The position numbers and the translations under genes were made by a program. A stretch of 64,000 nucleotides of DNA from Thiocystis violacea (GTDB lineage Bacteria; Pseudomonadota; Gammaproteobacteria; Chromatiales; Chromatiaceae). Positions 8,609 through 16,079 of this stretch are shown piece after piece (within the stretch, counting starts at the first letter, position 1; each line of letters opens with the position of its first letter). Under the pieces are notes generated by a model. It saw only the letters and a program-made list of their open reading frames with translations, searched no databases and was not told the origin of the DNA. The DNA lies in NCBI RefSeq assembly GCF_016583575.1, contig NZ_NRRG01000007.1, forward strand, positions 54,790 to 118,789. Reading direction: 5' to 3'.

Positions 8609-9520
8609 TCAATCGGTCTCCCGCACACGCTCGAAGCTCGCGAAGCGCGGAATCCCCGCGCTCGTGCGGCCCTGATACCTGAAGGTCACGGTGCTTCCGA
8701 TGGGCGGCGGTGATCGCCGCTCGGCATCGCTGAAACCCGTCCCGATACGGAACCTTGGCCCGTCCGGTTCTTCCACCACCAGCGCGCCCAGCATTCCCTC
8801 GTATTTGCCCTTGCCGGGTCGATGGGCGATCACCCGCGCCTCGGCGTCCAGATAGGGTTTGACCTTGAGCAGGTCATCGGTGCGTCCGGCCCGATAGGCG
8901 GATCCATCGCGATGCAGCATCAGCCCCTCGCCACCGGCCCGGACGACGGCGGCGAGCCGCTCCATCAGGTCGGCGTGATCGGCGACCCGGAATTGCTCGA
9001 CGGCGGCGATACGCTGATTCGCTGAGCCGGCCAGGAGTCGCTGGAGCGCCTGGAGACGTTGGCCGAACGGGGCCGACAGCCCCGGCAGGTCGAAGACCAT
9101 GTAACGCACCGATCGCCAGGCTTGCGGATCCGGCTCCTGGCGTCTGACCGTTCCCGACAGCTGCTCGAAGGTTCCGCGTCCCATCCAGAGCTCGCCGTCC
9201 AGCGGCACACTCGGGAAATCCGCCGTGAACCAGTCCGGCGTCTCGATCCGCTGTCCGCCCCGGCTGATCAGTCGGGTGCCGTCCCAGTAGGCACGCACGC
9301 CGTCGAGCTTCTCGCTGACCCAATAGTCGGACAGCTCGACGCCTTCACGATAGAGATTCGCCAGCACCAGATCCGGCTTGATCGCCGGCGTTTCCAGGCC
9401 GACCACCGGGGTTGTCGCGGTCGCGGTAGTCGGCTCCGCCATCCCGGTGGAGGCGGTGACACAGAGCAGAAGCGCGCACCAGGCGGCCTGGGGAGCGCGG
9501 ATACTCGACCTGTTCAACAT
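8609..9520 (-). CDS. ligE: Lig E-type ATP-dependent DNA ligase with signal peptide
   Basis: A 303-residue minimal ATP-dependent DNA ligase. Residues 1-28 form a secretion signal ending ASTGMA. The nucleophile lysine is Lys71 in motif I EKLDGVRAYWDG. Motif III is near MVFDLPG, motif IV is GEGLMLH and motif V is LLKVKPY; a short OB domain follows. No other domains are present, as in the exported Lig E group of Haemophilus and Neisseria, which is thought to act on DNA outside the cytoplasm. The start at 9520 is fixed by GGAGG seven bases upstream; an upstream ATG at 9571 lacks one. Confidence 0.88.
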   Translation of the reverse strand: MLNRSSIRAPQAAWCALLLCVTASTGMAEPTTATATTPVVGLETPAIKPDLVLANLYREGVELSDYWVSEKLDGVRAYWDGTRLISRGGQRIETPDWFTADFPSVPLDGELWMGRGTFEQLSGTVRRQEPDPQAWRSVRYMVFDLPGLSAPFGQRLQALQRLLAGSANQRIAAVEQFRVADHADLMERLAAVVRAGGEGLMLHRDGSAYRAGRTDDLLKVKPYLDAEARVIAHRPGKGKYEGMLGALVVEEPDGPRFRIGTGFSDAERRSPPPIGSTVTFRYQGRTSAGIPRFASFERVRETD

Positions 9521-9775
9521 TCCTGTCCTCCTATCGATCCATGGATGATTACCGTCCGCTCGGGCGAGCATAACCCCCCTCCATCAAAGCATCAAAAACT
9601 ACGATCCGTATTTCAAGCCCCCGGCATAGCCGCGACCCCTCGCGGGGGTACCTTAGCAAATTCCGATATTCGGGCGTTCCCACCGCACCGGATCACCTGA
9701 ACGACGCAGACCTCCCCCGTCCCTTCACCGCTGAGTCGTTCGCCACGCCATATCCGCGAAGACGGAGGAAAGTCC

Positions 9776-11059
9776 ATGACGGCAGTCGTCGCAACCAATG
9801 AGACCATTCTGGTGGTCGGCGGTGGCATCAGCGGCATGACCGCTGCGCTGGAAGCCGCCGAGACCGGGAAACGGGTCGTGCTGGTTGAAAAGCGTCCCTA
9901 TCTGGGTGGCCGCGTCACCCAGCTCTATAAATATTTCCCGAAACTCTGTTTCCCCACCTGCGGTCTGGAAATCAATCAGCGCCGCGCCAAGATGAACCCG
10001 AACCTGACCATCCTGACACTGGCCGAGGTGATGGGACTCACGGGCCGCGAGGGCGACTACACCGCGACCGTCAAGCTCTCCCCGCGCTATGTCAACGAAC
10101 GCTGCACCGCCTGCGGCGACTGCGGCACGGCCGTCGAGGCCGAGTTCGACGACGATTACAACTATGGTCTCGGCAAGCGCAAGGGCGCCTATCTGCCCTA
10201 CCGCATGGCGCATCCGGCGCGTTATGTGCTCGATCCCGCCATCATCGGTACCCCGGACGCGGACAAGGCCAAAGCCGCCTGCCAATATGACGCCATCGAT
10301 CTGGAGATGCGCGAGGAGACCGTTGAATTCCGCTGCGGCGCGGTGATCTGGGCGACCGGCTGGCGTCCTTACGATGCCGCCAAGATCCAGCCCTACGGCT
10401 ATGACCGGATCGCCAACGTCATCACCAGCGTCGAATTCGAGCGACTGGCCGACCCCAATGGCCCGACCGGCGGCAAGTTGATCCGTCCCTCCGACGGCAA
10501 GGAAGCGAAAAAGGTCGCCTTCATCCAGTGCGCCGGCTCGCGCGACCGCAACCATCTGCTGCACTGCTCGCGCATCTGCTGCATGGCCTCGCTCAAGCAG
10601 GCGACCTATGTCGCCGACGCCTTCGCCGATGACGCCGAGATCAATATCTATTACATCGACCTGCGCGCCATCGACCGTTTCGAGGACTTTTACAACAAGG
10701 TCCGCGCTAACCAGCGCATCAAGTTCATTAAATCCAAGCCGGCCTCGATCGTCGCCGACAAGGACGGCAACCCGGTCGTCCATGGCGTCGACACCGAAGG
10801 CTACAACCGTTTCGCCGAGCCGCACGATCTGGTGGTGCTCGCCATCGGCATGGAGCCGTCGGTGGACAAGGACGACTTCCCGGTGTCGATCGTCATCAAC
10901 CGCGAGGGCTTCATCGAGGCCGCGCCCGAGAACGGCGGCGTCTTCGCGGCGGGCTGTGCGTCCGATGCGCTGGACGTGAACCGGGCCGCGCAACATGCCA
11001 CCGGCGCCGCGCTGCGCGCCATCCAGGTCGTCAACCGCGTCGCCAGGGCGGAGGTCTAA
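9776..11059 (+). CDS. qmoA: QmoA, HdrA-like flavoprotein of the quinone-interacting complex
   Basis: A 427-residue FAD/iron-sulfur protein related to heterodisulfide reductase HdrA. It has the FAD-binding VGGGISGMTAALEAAETGK at residues 13-31 and the HdrA cysteine motif FPTCGLEINQRR. An inserted Fe-S region reads RCTACGDC, and a second cysteine cluster reads CSRICCMASLKQA. In sulfate reducers and sulfur oxidisers QmoA helps carry electrons between APS reductase and the quinone pool. GGAGGAAA precedes the ATG, and qmoB follows after three bases. AprBA is not in this window. Confidence 0.9.
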   Translation: MTAVVATNETILVVGGGISGMTAALEAAETGKRVVLVEKRPYLGGRVTQLYKYFPKLCFPTCGLEINQRRAKMNPNLTILTLAEVMGLTGREGDYTATVKLSPRYVNERCTACGDCGTAVEAEFDDDYNYGLGKRKGAYLPYRMAHPARYVLDPAIIGTPDADKAKAACQYDAIDLEMREETVEFRCGAVIWATGWRPYDAAKIQPYGYDRIANVITSVEFERLADPNGPTGGKLIRPSDGKEAKKVAFIQCAGSRDRNHLLHCSRICCMASLKQATYVADAFADDAEINIYYIDLRAIDRFEDFYNKVRANQRIKFIKSKPASIVADKDGNPVVHGVDTEGYNRFAEPHDLVVLAIGMEPSVDKDDFPVSIVINREGFIEAAPENGGVFAAGCASDALDVNRAAQHATGAALRAIQVVNRVARAEV

Positions 11060-11062
11060 CAC

Positions 11063-13153
11063 ATGGCAGTCGAAAAGAAATTGGCCGGCTATCTCTGCAC
11101 CGGCTGCGGGATCGGCGAGCGTCTGGATACCAGTCAGCTCATGAATATCGCCACCCGCGAAGGAAAGTTTCCGAGCGTCAAGCAGCACGCCATGCTGTGC
11201 TCGCCCGCGGGCGTCAAGCTGATCCAGGACGACATCGACGCGGGCGCGGCGACGCATCTCATGATCGCTGGCTGTTCGCGTCGTTCCAAGGTCGAAGCCT
11301 TCAGTTTCAGGAATGTCGCCATGTCGCGCGCCAATCTGCGCGAGGGTGTCATCTGGGCGCGTCCGGACACGCCAGAGAACACCGAGACCACGCAGGAAAT
11401 GGCGGACGACTACATCCGCATGGCCTGCGCCGAGGTCAAGTTCATGACCGTGCCGACGCCCTCCGGCGAGCAGGAACTCAACAAGAATATCCTGGTGGTC
11501 GGCGGCGGCGTGACCGGCATGACGGCGGCGCTGGAAACGGCGGCGGCCGGTTATCCGGTCCATCTGGTGTGCGACGAGGACGTGCTGGGCGGGGTCTGGA
11601 AGGATCTCTACAAGCGCGTGCCCTTCCGCGCCGCCGCGTCCGACGTGCCGAACGGGCGCGATGTCGATCTGCCGGGGCCGGAAGATCCCGGCATCGCGGA
11701 CATGATCGAGCGCGTTCTGGCCAACGAGCGCATCACGGTCCACCTCAACGCCCGGCTCTCCAAGACCTCCGGCGCGCCGGGGCGCTTCTCGGCTGACATC
11801 GACGTTCAATCCGGCCCGACGGTGACCGAGAACTTCGGCGCCATCGTCCAGGCGAGCGATTTCAAGCCCTACGACGCGAACAAGCTGCCCGAGTTTGCCT
11901 ACGGTAAGACGCCGAACGTGCTCACCAACTTCGAGCTGGAGCGTCTGGCCAAGGCCGCCAACGGCGGTCCGCTCAAGCGTCCTTCCGACGGCAAGGTGGT
12001 CGAGTCGGTCGCCTTTATCCAGTGCGCCGGTCAGCGTTCGGACAAGGAGGGTCATCTACCCTATTGCTCCGGCTTCTGCTACACCGAGTCGATCAAGCAG
12101 GCGATGTATTTCCGCGAGCAGAATCCCGACTGCGACACCACCATTCTGTTCGACGATCTGCGCACCCCCGGCGCGGCGGGCGAGGATTTCTACCGCTGCG
12201 GCCAGCAGGCGATGGTCACCTTCACCAAGGGCAAGGCCAGCGCGGTGGTCCAGAATGGCAAGGGGCTGAAGGTCCAGTTCAAGGATCTCATCCTCAACGA
12301 AGCCACCGAGATGGACTGCGATCTGGTGGTGCTCGCCACCGGTCAGGTGCCCAACAACGGCCCCGATCCCTACGCCCAACTTGCCGTCGACGAGGCCGAG
12401 AGCGAGGAAGAAAAGGAAGCCGCGCGCCAGAAACTGGCCGTCGCCCCGCCGTCGATCCTCAATCTCGACTATCGCCAGGGCACCGACCTGCCGCAGCTCA
12501 AGCACGGCTTCCTCGACAGCCATTTCATCTGCTTCCCTTACGAGACGCGGCGCACCGGCATCTATGCCGCCGGCCCAGTGCGGCGTCCGATGGACATGAA
12601 GCAGGCGATGGAAGACGCGGTCGGCGCCGCCATGAAGGCGATCCAGGCCGCCGAAAGCGCGGCCCAGGGCACCGCTGTGCATCCGCGCGTGGGCGATCTC
12701 AGCTATCCGAGCTTCCGCAAGGAAGGCTGTACTCAATGCAAACGCTGCACGGTGGAATGCCCCTTCGGCGCCATCAACGAAGACGAACAGCGCTACCCGG
12801 TCTTCAACGAATCGCGCTGCCGGCGTTGCGGCACCTGCATGGGCGCCTGCCCGGTACGGGTGATCTCCTTCGAGAACTACTCCATCGATACCGTCAACCA
12901 GCAGATCAAGGCGGTCGACATCCCCGATGAGTTCTCCGAGAAGCCGCGCATCCTGGTGCTCGCCTGCGAGAACGACGCCTATCCGGCGCTCGACATGGCC
13001 GCCCAGGCGGGGATCGAGACCACGCCCTTCGCGCGCGTGGTGCCGGTGCGCTGTCTGGGCTCCGTTAGCCTCTCCTGGATCACCGACTCGCTCAACTCCG
13101 GCTTCGACGGCATCCGCTGCCGGCCATGGAAGCGCGAAGCGCGAGGCCGGTAG
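11063..13153 (+). CDS. qmoB: QmoB, C-terminally truncated
   Basis: A 696-residue HdrA/MvhD-like fusion. Visible parts are an N-terminal CTGCGIGERL Fe-S segment, an FAD site VGGGVTGMTAALETAAAGY, and two ferredoxin clusters, CTQCKRCTVECP and CRRCGTCMGACP. The start of the MvhD-like domain (PRILVLACENDAYPALDMAA) follows. After GFDGI near residue 684 the sequence turns into a 12-residue arginine-rich tail and stops. Related proteins continue for about 80 residues with the rest of the MvhD domain, so the gene is broken at about 13114. Whether the product still works in electron transfer is doubtful. Confidence 0.85.
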   Translation: MAVEKKLAGYLCTGCGIGERLDTSQLMNIATREGKFPSVKQHAMLCSPAGVKLIQDDIDAGAATHLMIAGCSRRSKVEAFSFRNVAMSRANLREGVIWARPDTPENTETTQEMADDYIRMACAEVKFMTVPTPSGEQELNKNILVVGGGVTGMTAALETAAAGYPVHLVCDEDVLGGVWKDLYKRVPFRAAASDVPNGRDVDLPGPEDPGIADMIERVLANERITVHLNARLSKTSGAPGRFSADIDVQSGPTVTENFGAIVQASDFKPYDANKLPEFAYGKTPNVLTNFELERLAKAANGGPLKRPSDGKVVESVAFIQCAGQRSDKEGHLPYCSGFCYTESIKQAMYFREQNPDCDTTILFDDLRTPGAAGEDFYRCGQQAMVTFTKGKASAVVQNGKGLKVQFKDLILNEATEMDCDLVVLATGQVPNNGPDPYAQLAVDEAESEEEKEAARQKLAVAPPSILNLDYRQGTDLPQLKHGFLDSHFICFPYETRRTGIYAAGPVRRPMDMKQAMEDAVGAAMKAIQAAESAAQGTAVHPRVGDLSYPSFRKEGCTQCKRCTVECPFGAINEDEQRYPVFNESRCRRCGTCMGACPVRVISFENYSIDTVNQQIKAVDIPDEFSEKPRILVLACENDAYPALDMAAQAGIETTPFARVVPVRCLGSVSLSWITDSLNSGFDGIRCRPWKREARGR

Positions 13154-13427
13154 TCCCGGGTAGGCGTAGGGCGCGGGCGGATCACCGCCGTGGCGAAGGG
13201 GCCTTGTCCCGAGCCGCGTAGGTGATCTGTAAGCGCATCCGAGACGCCGTCAAGTCATTCGTCGTAGGGTCGTGCGTAGCCCGCGCGCGCCCGGTGGGCG
13301 CACCGCGAGGCGCAGCCGCGGCCCGGAGCGGGACGAACCCGGGCGTAGCCAGTTGTCGCCATGGCGCGAGTCCCGGCGGCGAGGGATCGACCCGCCGGGT
13401 ATCACGAGCGCTAACGCGACACTCCGG
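13115..13427. other. Non-coding GC-rich replacement segment between qmoB and hdrB fragments
   Basis: About 310 bases where the end of qmoB, all of hdrC and the first part of hdrB are expected. The stretch has imperfect hairpins (for example GGCGG atca CCGCC around 13175) and GTAGGG-type phrases typical of intergenic repeats. Reading frames through it give arginine-rich peptides with no family resemblance. It looks like a deletion scar filled with repeat-like DNA. Confidence 0.55.
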
Positions 13428-14130
13428 GCGCAACCTCGCCCTGAGCGAGCAGCACAACCCCGGCCAGGATGTCGTCGCCACCTGCGCCGCCTGCTGGCTC
13501 TCCACCCGCGAGGCCCAGGAGCGGCTGCACGAGGATCAATCTCTGCTGGCCGAGGCCAACACCGCGCTCGCCGAGGCCGGGCTTAAACTCACCAAGGAGA
13601 TGCCGATCAAGCACATGGCCGAGGTGCTGATCGAGGACATCGGCTATGCGGAACTGGGCAGCAAGGTCAAGCGCCCGCTGGAAGGCATCAAGATCGCCGG
13701 CTATGTCGGCTGTCAGACCAACCGCCCCTTCGGCATCGCCGGGGAGTCGTTCGAGAATCCCAAGTATCTCGACCAACTGGTCGAGACCCTCGGCGGCGAC
13801 TCGATCCCGGACTACGAGAAAAAGGTCCAATGCTGCGGTGGCGCGCTCACCTTCTCCGAACCGGAGAAATCGCAGGAAATGGTCAAGGGCCTCATCGAGG
13901 CGGCCTACGACCACGGGGCGGATCTGATCGTCACCCCCTGCCCGGTGTGCCAGATGAACGTCGAGGTCTATCAGGACCAGATCAATCAGACCTACGGCAC
14001 CCAGTTCAAGATGCCGGTGGTGTATTACTCGACGCTCATGGCCGTGGCTTATGGACGCAGCGCCAAGGACGCGGCGCTCAATGGACAGGTGATTCCGGCG
14101 AAGAGGCTGGAGGCGATTGCGGGGAAGTAG
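13428..14130 (+). pseudogene. hdrB: HdrB-like heterodisulfide reductase subunit, N-terminus missing
   Basis: The conserved part begins at RNLALSEQHNPGQDVV and runs in frame to the TAG at 14128. It contains CAACWL, GYVGCQTNRPFG, VQCCGGAL and TPCPVCQMN, matching the later part of a CCG-domain HdrB protein. Roughly 60-80 N-terminal residues, which include the first CCG cysteines, are absent. The frame stays open upstream to a GTG at 13222, but those residues are not HdrB-like, so a hybrid product could be made. In some Qmo systems HdrC and HdrB replace membrane subunit QmoC. The missing portion resembles the remnant at 22125-22370. Confidence 0.75.
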
Positions 14131-14154
14131 ATCGACTCGATGTTCCACATGCTT

Positions 14155-14186
14155 GACAAAGCCCGCTGATGCGGGCTTTGTCTTTT
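14155..14186 (+). terminator. Rho-independent terminator after hdrB fragment
   Basis: A perfect 12-base stem, GACAAAGCCCGC, with loop TGAT, is followed by TTTT. It lies 25 bases after the hdrB stop and before the toxin-antitoxin pair, separating the two transcripts. Confidence 0.9.
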
Positions 14187-14225
14187 CAGGAGCCTGGACT
14201 ATATTGCGTACTGACTTCCCGTACA
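14178..14225 (+). promoter_or_regulatory. Candidate promoter/operator of the yefM-yoeB pair
   Basis: TTGTCT, a 16-base spacer and TATATT form a possible sigma-70 promoter, overlapping the preceding terminator. Just downstream, GCGTAC and CGTACAG half-sites frame CTGACTTCC. YefM/Phd antitoxins are known to bind TGTACA-type palindromes, so autoregulation here is plausible. This is motif matching only. Confidence 0.35.
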
Positions 14226-14241
14226 GAAGAGACATTCATCA

Positions 14242-14514
14242 ATGGACACCGTAACCGTCAACCATTTCCGCGACAATCTACGCGCGCATGTCGAAAAGGT
14301 GATCTCCGACCACGAACCGCTGAAGGTCTCCCGTCGCAACGGTGCCGACTTCATCGTCCTCAGCGCCGAAGACTGGGAGCGCGAGCAGGAGACCTTGTAT
14401 GTCCTGCAAACCCCGGCCCTCATGACGCAGATCGCGCAGTCGTTGCAGACGCACGCGACCGCCAGCGGTTATCGGCCCACACGCGAGCAACTTGATGCGC
14501 TCGATCGTCTTTGA
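14242..14514 (+). CDS. yefM: YefM/Phd-family antitoxin
   Basis: A 90-residue antitoxin. The N-terminal DNA-binding part (TVTVNHFRDNLRAHVEKV) and the middle NGADFIVLSAEDWE match the Phd/YefM fold; the C-terminal tail should wrap the toxin. Such antitoxins neutralise YoeB and repress their own operon with it. The gene overlaps the toxin gene by 20 bases. It lies directly beside the Wadjet operon, in a defence-type neighbourhood. Confidence 0.9.
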   Translation: MDTVTVNHFRDNLRAHVEKVISDHEPLKVSRRNGADFIVLSAEDWEREQETLYVLQTPALMTQIAQSLQTHATASGYRPTREQLDALDRL

Positions 14515-14764
14515 GGGCGGTACCTGGGAGCGCTACGAGGCGCTTCGGATCGCGGACAAGCGACTGCATCTCAACCTATGCCGGATTCTCAAAGAGATGC
14601 AGCGGGGCGATCCCGCAACCGGGATCGGCAAGCCGGAGGCTTTGAAACACAACCTGAGCGGCCTCTGGTCGCGTCGACTCTCGCAGAAAGACCGTGTGAT
14701 CTACCGGTTCGACGACGGGGCGATCTATGTCTTCGCGATCGGCGGGCATTACGATGATCGATAG
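14495..14764 (+). CDS. yoeB: YoeB-family mRNA interferase toxin
   Basis: An 89-residue RelE/YoeB ribonuclease that by family cuts mRNA at the ribosome. Expected catalytic features are visible: an acidic residue in the middle, the arginine of SQKDRVIYRF and the terminal GGHYDDR with His-Tyr. I use the ATG at 14495; a TTG directly upstream (14492) is in frame. The overlap with yefM suggests translational coupling. The gene appears intact and so requires its antitoxin. Confidence 0.9.
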   Translation: MRSIVFEGGTWERYEALRIADKRLHLNLCRILKEMQRGDPATGIGKPEALKHNLSGLWSRRLSQKDRVIYRFDDGAIYVFAIGGHYDDR

Positions 14765-14897
14765 CGGCTGGCGGGAATCGCCGCCTCTTACCATGTAAGA
14801 GCCAAGGAATACTCAATGCCGCCAGACACCAAACCGAGATCTCGAAACTGAACGCCGCCGCCCTATCCTGGCCGCCCCCTGGATTCGGATTTCCCTG

Positions 14898-16079
14898 CTA
14901 CCTGGGAGCGACAGGATCGAGCTGCTCCTGCTCCAAGGGTCCAAGTCCGGCATCAAGCCAGCGGCGAGCCAGGTTGCCGGCCGGATCGGGTCGGGCGGCC
15001 AGGGTCTCCAGGGCTCGGCGCTCCGTCGCGTTGAATTCTTCTCCGCCGTCCATCGGCTCATCCATTAGGTGCGGTTGCAGGACGTGCGCCCTCAAGGCGG
15101 CGGAGAGCTGGGCGAAGATGCGCAGGCCGCCGATGTCCCGGTCGCCCCAGTGGAGGAAAGGGCAATGGGCCGGCAAGGTGCAATCCAAGAGCTGTATCAC
15201 TCGGATCAGGTCCGGTCCCGGAAAGCCGGCGGTGTAGAGCAGCAATGCGCGGTCCTGGATCTCGCGCGCATGGTGCTGGAAGCTCGCCAGGTTCTCGATG
15301 CACAGCAGATAGGGGACGGCACCCGCGGGCTCCAGGGACTGGATGGCGTCGGGCGAGAGGCCGACGTAGGGGGTCAGGCCGGTAATGTCGAGCCGCCGTT
15401 CTTCGATGCGCAGCGCAAGCGGCCCCTTGATGAGGAGCGGCGGCGGGAACTTCTCCAGACCGATGACCCGGAACAGGTCGCGGTTTTCGGTCAGATCCTG
15501 CCATTGGGGGTTGTGCCGCAGCAGCTCGGCCAGTCGGCCGGACAGGCGCTCGACGGCCTTGGAGTCGCCGAGCAGCCGGGCGCTGAAGCGGCGCAGGTCG
15601 AGTCCCAGGTGCCGCTCCTCGGCGACCGCCAGGGCGGTTTTGAAGAGCGCCAGGGCGCCGTCCCTGTCAGCCGCCTCGATGCGGAAGGCGCTTTGCCCCA
15701 GGCACCATTTCGCAACCGCCATGCCATAGGCATCCCGCAGCCAGGCGGGCGCCTCGGCCAGCAGCGGCCCGAGCGCCCCGCTGATCCGCGTGACGGACTC
15801 CCGCGCGCGCGGCACGCCCAGCCAGTCGGCCAGGCGATCGGCATCGCACAGGCGCAGTCGCAGCAGATCCTGAGCGGCGGCGCCCCGACCCCATTCGAGT
15901 CCAATACAGCCGGCTGCCTCGGCATTGGCCAGCGCCGCATGGATCGCGTCGCGGCCCGCCAGGTCGCATACCGCGAAATAGTCGCGGGCCGCACGCTCAT
16001 TGATCGGGAGTGTCGCGCGTCCGCCCCGCTCGGCCTGGGCCAGGAGCTTCAGCAACAGGGCGCGGGCCGGCTCGCTCAC
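14898..16079 (-). CDS. jetD: Wadjet JetD, Toprim nuclease subunit
   Basis: A 393-residue protein with DUF3322 (about residues 1-190) and DUF2220 Toprim (about 210-390) domains. Toprim residues are seen in LLCIENLASF (glutamate) and HWGDRDIGGLRIF (two aspartates). In Wadjet, JetD cleaves closed circular DNA that the SMC motor has extruded, which blocks plasmid uptake. It overlaps jetC by four bases (ATGA). Catalytic residues look intact. Confidence 0.9.
   Translation of the reverse strand: MSEPARALLLKLLAQAERGGRATLPINERAARDYFAVCDLAGRDAIHAALANAEAAGCIGLEWGRGAAAQDLLRLRLCDADRLADWLGVPRARESVTRISGALGPLLAEAPAWLRDAYGMAVAKWCLGQSAFRIEAADRDGALALFKTALAVAEERHLGLDLRRFSARLLGDSKAVERLSGRLAELLRHNPQWQDLTENRDLFRVIGLEKFPPPLLIKGPLALRIEERRLDITGLTPYVGLSPDAIQSLEPAGAVPYLLCIENLASFQHHAREIQDRALLLYTAGFPGPDLIRVIQLLDCTLPAHCPFLHWGDRDIGGLRIFAQLSAALRAHVLQPHLMDEPMDGGEEFNATERRALETLAARPDPAGNLARRWLDAGLGPLEQEQLDPVAPR

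Noticed and set aside
9725..12055. 776-codon open frame on the minus strand opposite qmoA/qmoB
   Set aside because: Its coding strand is clearly plus (Fe-S and FAD motifs in qmoA and qmoB); the frame is a GC-skew shadow.
13222..13427. N-terminal extension of the hdrB frame from GTG 13222
   Set aside because: The residues have no HdrB similarity and derive from repeat-like DNA; real homology begins at 13428.
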